A DNA stretch of 10,776 nucleotides, from assembly GCA_041484095.1 (NCBI GenBank), contig JBGPGW010000109.1, positions 1-10,776 of the forward strand, written 5' to 3'. The stretch comes from JBGPGW01 sp041484095 (GTDB lineage: Bacteria > Pseudomonadota > Alphaproteobacteria > CADEGL01). Positions 1 to 6,686 of this stretch are shown here, in pieces (within the stretch, counting starts at the first letter, position 1; each line of letters opens with the position of its first letter). A program made the translations under genes and the position numbers. The notes under the pieces are model-generated. The model saw nothing but the letters and a program-made list of their open reading frames with translations, made no database searches and had not been told where the DNA came from.

Positions 1-1004
1 ACGGCCGGGGCGGGGTCGAGCCGACCAGCACCGATGCCGCGGTCGCGCTCGGCTACATCGATCCCGGCTATTTCGTCGGCGGGGAAATGGGCCTCGACGT
101 CGAGGCCGCCAAGCGCGCGATCAAGACGCATGTGGGCGAGAAGCTCGGCCTGTCCGACGCGGAGGCCGCGATGGCCATCGTGCAGGTGCAGGTCGCGAAC
201 ATGGTGACAGGCATTCGCGAAGTCTCGGTCGCCAAGGGCCACGACCCCCGCGAGTTCGCGTTGCTGCCCTTCGGCGGAGCGGGATCGCTCTATGCCGGGC
301 TCATCGCGGAAGACCTGAAGATGCGGCGAATCTTCGTGCCGATCGAGCCGAGCGTCCTCTCCGCCTTCGGCATGCTGCTGACCGACGTCAAATATACGCG
401 CTCGCGCACGCATCTCTTGCAGCCGGGTGAGAAGACCGCGAAGGAGATCGCGCACATTTTCGCCTCCCTCGACAAGGATCTGACGGCGGCGCTCGAGGCC
501 GAGGGTTTCGCGGGCAACCGGATCCGTCTCGAGCGCAGTTGCGACATGCGCTACCAGGGCCAGGCCTACGAGATCAACGTGCCGGTCCCGCCCGGTGCGG
601 TCACGCTCGCGGGCGCGCGCGCACTCGCCGCGCGCTTCCACAAGGCGCACCATGCGGCCTATGGCCAATCCTCGCCGGAGGAAGCGGTCGAGATCGTCAA
701 CTTCCGCGCGACCGGAACGGGTCTCGTGCGCAAGGCCGACATCAAGCCGCAGAAGCGCCGGGCCGCGGGCAAGAGCGTCAAGCCCAAGGGCGATCGCCGT
801 GCGTTCTTCGGCGGCAAGCGCGGCTGGCAGCGCTGCAGGGTGTATGAGCGCGCGACCCTCGCGCCGGGCGCGCGGCTCACGGGCCCCGCGATCGTCGAGG
901 AGCCCGGCGCCACGATCATCGTCTTCCCCGGCCACCGGCTCGGCATCGATCGCTTCGGCAATATGCTCATCGACATTCCCGCCACGCGGCGGCGCGCAGG
1001 CTGA
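1..1004 (+). CDS. hyuA: Hydantoinase/5-oxoprolinase subunit A, C-terminal half (5' end outside window)
   Basis: This is the 3' part of an open frame that enters from the left edge (first full codon at 3) and leaves 333 residues. HyuA-type subunits are usually about 650-700 residues, so roughly half is visible. The opening residues GGVEPTSTDAAVALGYIDP, followed by FVGGEMGLD, match the family region with the conserved G-G-x-E-P-T-x-T-D stretch. LLPFGGAGSLYAG (about 258-297) is the glycine-rich segment of the actin-like ATPase fold. The end (RCRVYERATLAPG, GPAIVEEPGATIIVFPGH) is the typical beta-rich HyuA C-terminus. With HyuB, such subunits catalyse ATP-dependent cytosolic opening of cyclic amides (hydantoins, 5-oxoproline) or related carboxylations. 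The substrate cannot be told from sequence. It ends 1 bp before the next start codon, so it is translationally coupled. The first in-frame ATG seen here, at 87, is internal and is not the start. Confidence 0.93.
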   Translation, partial: GRGGVEPTSTDAAVALGYIDPGYFVGGEMGLDVEAAKRAIKTHVGEKLGLSDAEAAMAIVQVQVANMVTGIREVSVAKGHDPREFALLPFGGAGSLYAGLIAEDLKMRRIFVPIEPSVLSAFGMLLTDVKYTRSRTHLLQPGEKTAKEIAHIFASLDKDLTAALEAEGFAGNRIRLERSCDMRYQGQAYEINVPVPPGAVTLAGARALAARFHKAHHAAYGQSSPEEAVEIVNFRATGTGLVRKADIKPQKRRAAGKSVKPKGDRRAFFGGKRGWQRCRVYERATLAPGARLTGPAIVEEPGATIIVFPGHRLGIDRFGNMLIDIPATRRRAG

Positions 1005-1005
1005 C

Positions 1006-2322
1006 ATGGCAGCGCCCGACATCGTTCGCGATCTCCAGCAGAAGGCCCGCGAGGGGCTCAGGGCCGGGCGGTTCGACGACGCGCTCGCGGCGTCGCGCAA
1101 CCTCCTGACCTTCGCGCCGAACGATCCCGATGCGCTCGCGGTCGCCGGCATCGCGAGCCTTCATCTCGGCCAGACGGAAAAGGCCGTCGAACATCTCGAG
1201 GCCGCGCTCAAGCGCCGCCAGGACATGCCGGTCGTGTGGCTCCATCTCGGCAATGCGCGAAAGACGCTCGGCCGGAGCGAGCAGGCGATCAAGGCCTATC
1301 GCAAGGCCCTCTCGCTCAAGCCCGATCTGGCACCGGCCGCGCACAATCTCGGCACGCTGCTCCAGGAGATCGGGCGGCACGATGAGGCGGCCGCGATCTA
1401 CCGGGCGGCCTTGGCGCGGGCGCCCGAAGCCGCCGGCACCTGGCGCAATCTCGGCTTGGCACTCGAGGAGAGCGGTCGGCCGAAGGAGGCGGAAGAGGCG
1501 TATCGCAGCGCAATCGCGAAAAATCCCGACTGGCTGATTCCGCGAAGCGCGCATATGCGCCTCCTCTGGAACCTCCGCGACATGGATGGCTTGCTCGCCG
1601 CGTGCGAGGACTGGCTTCGCCGCCGGCCGGGCGACACGGAGGCGCTGGCCTGGACGTGCCTGGCACTTGCGGAGAAGGGCGAGCACGCGCGCCTCGACGC
1701 ACTCCTCGATTTCGACCGCCTCGTCGCTGTCTATGATTTCGATGCGCCGCCCGGCTGGGACGGGTCGAAGCCGTTTCATGAGGCGCTCGCGGCGCATGTC
1801 TACGCGCATCCGACGCTCAAAGTTCCGCCCGCGGACCACCCGACCTACCATCACCCGCAGCTCGCGATCACGGAGGAGTTGCTCGCGGGACCGCGGGGGC
1901 CGGTGGAGGGATACGAGGCGCTCGTGCGAAGCGCCGTCGAACGCTACCGCGCTGGGCTGCCCGACGATCATCCCGTGCGCCGGCATTGGCCCGAGCGCTG
2001 GCGTCTCTCGGTCTGGGCGACGCTGCTGAGCGGGGAGGGCAATCTCGTGCCGCACATCCATTTGGACGGCTATATCGGCGGCGTCTACTACGTGCTGTTG
2101 CCCGCGGTCGCGGCGCGCGAGGACCAGGACCAGGCGGCCTGGTTCGAGCTCGGCCGTCCGCCAGAGGATCTCGGCTGCACGCATGCGTCGCCCACGCGCC
2201 GCATCCAGCCGCGCGAAGGGCGGATGATTCTGTTCCCGTCTTATTTCTATCACGGCACCGTGCCCTTCGCGGCTGGCGAGGATCGCATCTCCATCGCCTT
2301 CGACGTCGTGCCGGAGGAATGA
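1006..2322 (+). CDS. TPR-repeat protein with C-terminal putative 2OG-Fe(II) oxygenase domain
   Basis: 438 residues. Residues about 9-175 form at least four to five TPR units (for example VVWLHLGNARKTLGRSEQAI and AAHNLGTLLQEIGRHDEAA), with A/G/Y/P at the canonical TPR positions. Residues about 330-435 match the putative 2OG-Fe(II) oxygenase type often found fused to TPRs. They contain H350-x-H352-x-D354 followed by GYIGGVYYVLLP, a distal H416 in SYFYHGTVPF, and R428 in DRISIAFD. The likely iron ligands are H352, D354 and H416, with R428 binding 2-oxoglutarate. Such proteins are thought to hydroxylate an unknown substrate recruited by the TPRs. No signal peptide is seen. The ATG at 1006 was chosen because it lies 1 bp after the hyuA stop; the open frame continues upstream inside hyuA but is not used there. 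Its place between hyuA and hyuB is unusual and suggests a role in the same pathway (inference). Confidence 0.87.
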   Translation: MAAPDIVRDLQQKAREGLRAGRFDDALAASRNLLTFAPNDPDALAVAGIASLHLGQTEKAVEHLEAALKRRQDMPVVWLHLGNARKTLGRSEQAIKAYRKALSLKPDLAPAAHNLGTLLQEIGRHDEAAAIYRAALARAPEAAGTWRNLGLALEESGRPKEAEEAYRSAIAKNPDWLIPRSAHMRLLWNLRDMDGLLAACEDWLRRRPGDTEALAWTCLALAEKGEHARLDALLDFDRLVAVYDFDAPPGWDGSKPFHEALAAHVYAHPTLKVPPADHPTYHHPQLAITEELLAGPRGPVEGYEALVRSAVERYRAGLPDDHPVRRHWPERWRLSVWATLLSGEGNLVPHIHLDGYIGGVYYVLLPAVAAREDQDQAAWFELGRPPEDLGCTHASPTRRIQPREGRMILFPSYFYHGTVPFAAGEDRISIAFDVVPEE

Positions 2323-2382
2323 GGATGCCCCGCATCACGACGAACTGCGTATGAGAATTCCCAGCATGAGGACGGACAGAGA

Positions 2383-4104
2383 ATGAGGCACAACGTCGAT
2401 CCCGTGAGTCTCGAGGTGGTCGGCAACTACCTCGTCTCCTCCGTGCGGGAGATGTGCACGACGCTCCGGCGCGCGGCCTACTCCACGATCCTGCGCGAGA
2501 GCCTCGACTGCTCGACGGCGCTCTTCGATCCCAAGGGGCAGCTCGTGGCGCAGGGCGACCACGTGCCCTCGCATCAGGGCTCGCTCTCGCTCGCAGCCCG
2601 TCAGGTGACGCGCGACTTCGACCTCGATCCCGGCGACGTCGTGATCATGAACCACCCCTATCAGGGCGGCACGCACCACCCCGACATCATGATCTTCAAG
2701 CCGGTGTTCCACAAAAAGTCTCTGGTGGCGCTCGCCGGCGCCCTCGGCCATCAGATCGACGTCGGCGGCCGCTCGCCCGGCAGCGTCTCGACCGATGCGC
2801 GCGACGTGTTCGAGGAAGGGATCATGATCCCGCCCATGAAGCTCTACCGGCGCGGCAAGCTCGTGCCCGAGATTCTCTCGATGATCGAGAGCAACATCCG
2901 CGTGCCCTACAAGACGCTCGGCGACATCCGCGCCGAGATCGCGGCGGTGAATGTGGGCGAGCGGCGCTATATCGAGCTCGCCGACAAGTACGGCGCGGCC
3001 GCGCTCAAATCGATCATCGACGCCAACATCGACCGCTCCGAGGCGCTCATGCGCGCGGATTTGCGCAAGATGCCGAACGGCAGCTATTCGGCCGAAGGGT
3101 TCCTCGACGATGACGGCATCGGCGATGATCCCGTGCGCATCTTCGTCACCGTCACGCTCAGGGACGGGAACGTGACCGTCGACTTCACCGGAACGAGCCC
3201 GCAGATCAAGGGGCCGTTCAACTGCGCGCTGTCCTCCGTGCACTCGGCCGTGTTCTGCGGCGTGCGCTACATGACGAACCCGGCGATCCTCCAGAACGAG
3301 GGCTGCTACCGGCCGATCAAGCTCGTGCTGCCGGAAGGCACGGTCGTGAAGCCGATCCCGCCGGCGCCGCTGTCGGGACGCTTCCAGACGCTCGAGCGCA
3401 TCGCCGACACGATCATCATGGCCTTCAACGAGGCGCGGGGGCCGGACGCGGTCGGAAGCTGCCATGCCTGCATCACCTCCTTCGCGGTCAACGGGCGCGA
3501 TCCCCGGACCGATCGGCCCTTCGTCGCCTACGAGATCTTCGGCGGCGGCTGGGGCGGCACGCCGACGGTCGACGGGCTCGATGCGACCTACGGCCTCATG
3601 GGCAATTGCTACGACACGCCGATCGAGGCGGTCGAGCTCGAATATCCCCTGCGGGTCGAGCGCTACGATCTCGTCACGGATTCGGGCGGGGCGGGCAAGA
3701 ACCGCGGCGGCATGGGCGTGCAGCGCGACACGATCTATCTTCACGGCGAGGGCTACTGCACCAATCGCTCCGAGGTGTCGAAATTCGCGCCGAGGGGCGT
3801 GCTTGGCGGCAAGCCCGGCGGGCTCGGCCATCACGTCATCCGCCGCGCGGGCGGGCGGGTCGAGCGTTTGAAATCCAAGATGACGAATCTCTCGATCCAT
3901 GCGGGCGACGTCGTCTGCATGACGACGCCCGGTGCGGGCGGCTACGGCGATCCCTTGAAGCGCGATGCGCGCCGGGTGCTCGAAGACGTGCTCGACGGCA
4001 AGGTGTCGATGGGTTCGGCGCGCGACGTCTACGGAGTCGTCATCGCGGATGGACGGATCGACGAGGAAGCGACGCGCGCGCGCCGTCTGGAGCTTTCGCG
4101 CTAG
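2383..4104 (+). CDS. hyuB: Hydantoinase/5-oxoprolinase subunit B
   Basis: 573 residues, the normal full length for a HyuB/HydB-type subunit. The N-terminus (DPVSLEVVGNYLVSSVREM) and NHPYQGGTHHPDI at residues 90-102 are hallmarks of the family; the latter corresponds to the N-x-P-x-x-G-G-T-H-x-P-D motif. Further conserved blocks are DFTGTSPQIKGPFNC, the glycine-rich IFGGGWGGTP, and the C-terminal TPGAGGYGDPLKRD. It should form a cytosolic hetero-oligomer with the HyuA product to act on a cyclic amide or related compound. The ATG at 2383 follows purine-rich GAGG at 2368-2371 and AGAGA just before the start. It lies 60 bp after the oxygenase gene with no visible terminator, so the three genes are probably one transcript. 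The stop TAG at 4102-4104 overlaps the stop of the convergent transporter gene. Confidence 0.94.
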   Translation: MRHNVDPVSLEVVGNYLVSSVREMCTTLRRAAYSTILRESLDCSTALFDPKGQLVAQGDHVPSHQGSLSLAARQVTRDFDLDPGDVVIMNHPYQGGTHHPDIMIFKPVFHKKSLVALAGALGHQIDVGGRSPGSVSTDARDVFEEGIMIPPMKLYRRGKLVPEILSMIESNIRVPYKTLGDIRAEIAAVNVGERRYIELADKYGAAALKSIIDANIDRSEALMRADLRKMPNGSYSAEGFLDDDGIGDDPVRIFVTVTLRDGNVTVDFTGTSPQIKGPFNCALSSVHSAVFCGVRYMTNPAILQNEGCYRPIKLVLPEGTVVKPIPPAPLSGRFQTLERIADTIIMAFNEARGPDAVGSCHACITSFAVNGRDPRTDRPFVAYEIFGGGWGGTPTVDGLDATYGLMGNCYDTPIEAVELEYPLRVERYDLVTDSGGAGKNRGGMGVQRDTIYLHGEGYCTNRSEVSKFAPRGVLGGKPGGLGHHVIRRAGGRVERLKSKMTNLSIHAGDVVCMTTPGAGGYGDPLKRDARRVLEDVLDGKVSMGSARDVYGVVIADGRIDEEATRARRLELSR

Positions 4105-5060
4105 GGCGCGACGCCCGCAGGCCTCGCCTGTCGCTTCCCTCGCAGCAGGGCCCAGAGCCGCCCGTCGATCGCGGCGAGGCCGAGCCCGATCGTCGCCATG
4201 CCCGCGAGCTGACGCGGCTCGATCCGCTCGCCGAGGATGAGCGTGCCCAAGAGAATGGCGCTCACCGGAATGAGGACCGTGACCAGCAGCAGGTTCGTCG
4301 CCCCCGCCGTGCTTAGGATCCTGAAGAAGATGATGTAGGCGAGCGCGGTCGAGACGAGCGCCAGCGCCACGATCGCCCCCCAGGTGAGCGCGTCCGGCGT
4401 CGCGTTCGCCCAAGGGCGCTCGACGAGTGCCGCGACCGGCAGCATCAAGACGCTCGACGCCGTCACCTGGCCGCAAGCGGTGACGAGCGGCGGCACGGCC
4501 TTGAAGCGCCGTCCGAAGATGCCGGCGAAGGCGTAGACCACCGCCGCCGCGACGCAGGCCAGTTGCGCGAGCGCGTTGGCACCCAAGCCCCCCAGCACGT
4601 CCGGGCCGATCAGCACCACGACGCCCGCGAATCCCGCGAGGACGCCCGTGCCGCGCGCTGGCGTGAGCTTCTCATCCGAGGTGAGGAGATGCGCGACCAG
4701 CACGGTGAAGAGCGGGGTCGTCGCGTTGAGGATGGCGGCGAGGCCGCTCGCGATCTGCGCCGTTCCCCAGAAGATGAGGCTGAACGGGATCGCGTTGTTG
4801 AGGAGCCCCATGCCGAAGAAGGCGAGCCAGAGGCGTCTGTCGCTCGGCATGTGGACCTTGGGCATGCGGAACCCCGCCGCGCGCACGATGACATGAAGTG
4901 TGAAGGCCGCGATCGAGACGCGGAGGAAGGCGAGGGTGAAGGGCCCGATCTCCGCCAGCGCCACCTTCGCGAAGAAATACGACCCGCCCCAGAGGATGGA
5001 GAGGGCCAGCAGCAGGGCCCATTCGATCGCCCCCATCCGGGGTGCCGCAACACTCGCCAT
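4101..5060 (-). CDS. EamA/DMT-family membrane transporter (first copy)
   Basis: 319 residues from the ATG at 5060. Two EamA repeats of about five hydrophobic helices each are visible, giving about ten membrane segments. The first repeat opens with ILWGGSYFFAKVAL and contains NNAIPFSLIFWGTAQI and LNATTPLFTVLVAHLL. The second contains STALAYIIFFRILSTAGA and LIPVSAILLGTLILGERI, a signature typical of the family. Members export amino acids, nucleosides or other small metabolites through the inner membrane; the substrate here is unknown. A GTG at 5078 would add six residues, but the ATG at 5060 has AAAGGA nine bases upstream and is preferred. Being convergent with the hyuA/hyuB operon, it is not co-transcribed with it, though proximity makes export of a hydantoin-related product conceivable (inference only). 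Confidence 0.9.
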   Translation of the reverse strand: MASVAAPRMGAIEWALLLALSILWGGSYFFAKVALAEIGPFTLAFLRVSIAAFTLHVIVRAAGFRMPKVHMPSDRRLWLAFFGMGLLNNAIPFSLIFWGTAQIASGLAAILNATTPLFTVLVAHLLTSDEKLTPARGTGVLAGFAGVVVLIGPDVLGGLGANALAQLACVAAAVVYAFAGIFGRRFKAVPPLVTACGQVTASSVLMLPVAALVERPWANATPDALTWGAIVALALVSTALAYIIFFRILSTAGATNLLLVTVLIPVSAILLGTLILGERIEPRQLAGMATIGLGLAAIDGRLWALLRGKRQARPAGVAP

Positions 5061-5069
5061 CGCCGATCG

Positions 5070-5075
5070 TCCTTT
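5070..5075 (-). promoter_or_regulatory. Ribosome binding site deciding the start of the first EamA gene
   Basis: On the minus strand this reads AAAGGA, nine bases before the ATG at 5060-5058. It lies just inside the alternative GTG start at 5078, so that start would have no Shine-Dalgarno sequence in the right place. This favours initiation at 5060. Confidence 0.55.
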
Positions 5076-5189
5076 CACGTGAAGCGGCGGGACGATGCGC
5101 GATTCGGCGTGAGCGCTCTATCCAATGCTTGCGCTTGAAGTGCGGTGCCGCGTCGCAGCCGGTCCTCACCCTCCCTGCCGCGGGTCCCT

Positions 5190-5213
5190 CCCTCTCCCGT
5201 GAACGGGAGAGGG
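5190..5213. repeat. Perfect GC-rich palindrome (intergenic hairpin repeat)
   Basis: Arms CCCTCTCCCG (5190-5199) and CGGGAGAGGG (5204-5213) are perfectly complementary around a TGAA loop. Short palindromes of this CCTCTCCC/GGGAGAGG type are scattered between genes in many rhizobial-type alphaproteobacteria. There is no U-run after it on either strand, so a terminator role is not evident. Confidence 0.75.
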
Positions 5214-5286
5214 TCTTCGGCGTTGGCGGATCGATGATCGCCGTGACGCTCGTGACGTGACTGCGCCGGACAAGCAACTGAATCAG

Positions 5287-5320
5287 TCCTCTCCCCTTGA
5301 GGGAGGGGGCAGGGGAGGGT
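5287..5320. repeat. GC-rich intergenic repeat, copy 1
   Basis: It holds a pyrimidine-rich left part (TCCTCTCCCC), a short TTGA, and a purine-rich right part. Bases 5301-5320 are a 20-mer found again at 5437-5456 with a single C/T difference. The left and right halves can fold back imperfectly. It probably belongs to a dispersed alphaproteobacterial palindromic repeat family. Confidence 0.7.
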
Positions 5321-5361
5321 CACGCACAAGACCGGCTGCTCATCGCATGACCGTCGCCTGG

Positions 5362-5390
5362 CCTCGTCCTCAGGTAGGCTCAGGACGAGG
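5362..5390. repeat. Inverted repeat between the two GC-rich repeat copies
   Basis: Perfect 9-bp arms CCTCGTCCT (5362-5370) and AGGACGAGG (5382-5390) flank an 11-nt loop that contains CAGG and CTCAG. The CTCGTCCT...AGGACGAG core resembles another dispersed hairpin type of rhizobial-type genomes. No coding frame is convincing here. Confidence 0.65.
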
Positions 5391-5422
5391 ACGTGAGAAA
5401 AAGCGGCCTCACACGAATCACG

Positions 5423-5456
5423 CCCCTCCCCTGGAAGGGAGGGGGTAGGGGAGGGT
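5423..5456. repeat. GC-rich intergenic repeat, copy 2
   Basis: Perfect 8-bp arms CCCCTCCC (5423-5430) and GGGAGGGG (5437-5444) surround a six-base CTGGAA loop. They continue into TAGGGGAGGGT. Bases 5437-5456 match 5301-5320 at 19 of 20 positions in direct orientation. Confidence 0.7.
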
Positions 5457-5492
5457 CCATCGTCACGCCCGCGGGGTCTCGGCGCGCAGCCT

Positions 5493-5579
5493 CTACAGCC
5501 ACGCGCCGGTGTCGCGGAGCTCCGAGACTTCGAGCGTGCGGCCGCCCTTGTCCAGCTCCGTCCGGCGCGTGAACCGGCC
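5493..5579 (-). pseudogene. C-terminal remnant of a paralogue of the 6687-7760 gene
   Basis: On the minus strand, 28 codons run from GGC at 5579 to a TAG stop at 5495-5493. The frame contains FTRRTE, DKGGRTLEV and DTGAWL. These are the last residues of the intact gene at 6687-7760, with only M/L, W/S and H/R changes inside that stretch and loss of the final Y. No matching upstream part is present: the second EamA gene ends at 5585, six bases before the remnant frame. Because the reading frame and stop position are kept, it is best read as the leftover 3' end of a tandem copy of that gene, not a new peptide gene. There is no start codon or ribosome site for it. Confidence 0.75.
5495..5573. repeat. 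~79 bp direct repeat, left copy
   Basis: Bases 5495-5573 match 6692-6770 at 75 of 79 positions by eye (differences at one C/T, two positions in a GAG/CAC triplet and one G/T). The short CAGCCTC just before is shared too, followed by a 2-base indel at the stop codon. The two copies bracket the second EamA gene in the same orientation. Confidence 0.85.
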
Positions 5580-5584
5580 GGCTC

Positions 5585-6673
5585 TTACGGCGAATGCCCG
5601 TGGCGATGGTGGGCGTCGGGATAATGCGGGTGGCGATGACGGAGGCGCACATGCACGTGCCGGTGTGCATGCGGCTCGCCCGGCGGGTCGTCCGGCTTGT
5701 GCTCGTGGCGATGGTGCTCGTCGTGGCGGTGGCGATGGGTATGCTCCGCCGGCTCGTGTGCATGCTCGTGTTCGTGCCGTTCGGTCAGATGCAGCCAGAC
5801 GCCGATCCCCATCAAGATCCCGGCGAGACCGAGTTCCAGGGTGACGGGATCGCCGAGCAAGGCGATGGACAGCGCCGCGCCGACGAAGGGGGCCGTCGAA
5901 TAGTAAGCCCCCGTGCGGGCCGCTCCGATGTGGCGCATGGCCGCGACGAACGCGACGAGGCTCACGCCGTAGCCGAGAAAGCCGACGAGCGCCGCCGCCG
6001 CGAGCCCTTGGCCGTGCGGGATCGCGGCGCCCTGACTCCAGCCGAGCGCGACATTGATCGAGCCCGCGATCAGGCCCTTGAGCATCGCGATCTCGGACGC
6101 ATCGCTGAGCGAGATTTTGCGCGTCAGATTATTGTCGAGACCCCAGGCGAGGCAGGCGCCGAGGATCGCGGCTGGCCCCGCGACCTGCTCGAATGAAACC
6201 TCGCCCTGCCAAGAGAGGGTCGCCGCACCGGCGACGATGGCGAGCATGCCGAGGGCGATGCGCCGGTCGAAGTTCTCGTGAAAGACGAACCAGGCCAGCA
6301 GCGCGGTCGCGACCCCTTCGAGATTGAGCAAGAGCGACGCCGAGGACGCCGGAGTCCGCGAGAGCCCGATCATGAGGAGCACGGGACCGACGATGCCGCC
6401 CGCGAGCGTGGCGAGGCCGAACCAGAGCCAATCCGATCCGCTCAGCCCCTCCCCGGCGGCCGCCGGCGCGCCGCGCGCCCTGCGGACGAGGCGGGCAGCC
6501 AGGAGGCCGAGGCCCGAGCCGAGGTAGAGAAGCCCGGCCAGCATCCAAGGATCGATGCTCCCGAGCAGCAGCTTGGCGAAAGGCGCGCTCGCCCCGAACA
6601 GCGCCGCCGATGCGAGGGCCAGTGCCGGGCCGATCCACAGGACGCTCGTCGCGCCGGAACGAGGGTTGGGCAT
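5585..6673 (-). CDS. EamA/DMT-family transporter with histidine-rich C-terminal tail
   Basis: 362 residues. Residues about 8-295 hold two EamA repeats and about ten hydrophobic helices, including SAALFGASAPFAKLLLG at the start, LSRTPASSASLLLNLEGV in the middle, and ALLGDPVTLELGLAGILMG at the end of the core. Residues about 300-362 are an unusual soluble tail with about 23 histidines alternating with E, R, D and A (for example HEHEHAHEP and HRHRHDEHHRHEH). Such tails usually bind Zn, Ni or Co, so the protein may export or be gated by a metal, or the tail may buffer metal (inference). EamA proteins normally move organic metabolites. The ATG at 6673 is 13 bp after the stop of the upstream gene, and a GAGG overlapping that stop can serve as ribosome site; the two are almost surely co-transcribed. 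It ends with TAA at 5587-5585. Confidence 0.88.
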   Translation of the reverse strand: MPNPRSGATSVLWIGPALALASAALFGASAPFAKLLLGSIDPWMLAGLLYLGSGLGLLAARLVRRARGAPAAAGEGLSGSDWLWFGLATLAGGIVGPVLLMIGLSRTPASSASLLLNLEGVATALLAWFVFHENFDRRIALGMLAIVAGAATLSWQGEVSFEQVAGPAAILGACLAWGLDNNLTRKISLSDASEIAMLKGLIAGSINVALGWSQGAAIPHGQGLAAAALVGFLGYGVSLVAFVAAMRHIGAARTGAYYSTAPFVGAALSIALLGDPVTLELGLAGILMGIGVWLHLTERHEHEHAHEPAEHTHRHRHDEHHRHEHKPDDPPGEPHAHRHVHVRLRHRHPHYPDAHHRHGHSP

Positions 6674-6686
6674 GGACGCCCCAGCC

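Noticed and set aside
595..1005. Upstream extension of the TPR-oxygenase frame inside hyuA
   Set aside because: The extension reads as S/R-rich shadow sequence of hyuA. The ATG at 1006 directly after the hyuA stop is the natural start.
967..2253. A 428-codon minus-strand open frame opposite the TPR-oxygenase gene
   Set aside because: Low-complexity R/E/A/L product without motifs; the plus strand has recognisable TPRs and an oxygenase domain.
2335..4476. A 713-codon open frame on the minus strand opposite hyuB
   Set aside because: Its product is a R/H/D/A-rich composition typical of the antisense of GC-rich coding DNA. It covers most of hyuB and part of the EamA gene, both of which have clear family motifs.
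5380..5763. 127-codon minus-strand frame across the repeats and the His-tail region
   Set aside because: It is the shifted frame of the His-tail and of the duplicated gene end; the same shifted peptide recurs opposite 6442-6846, as expected for a shadow of the repeat.
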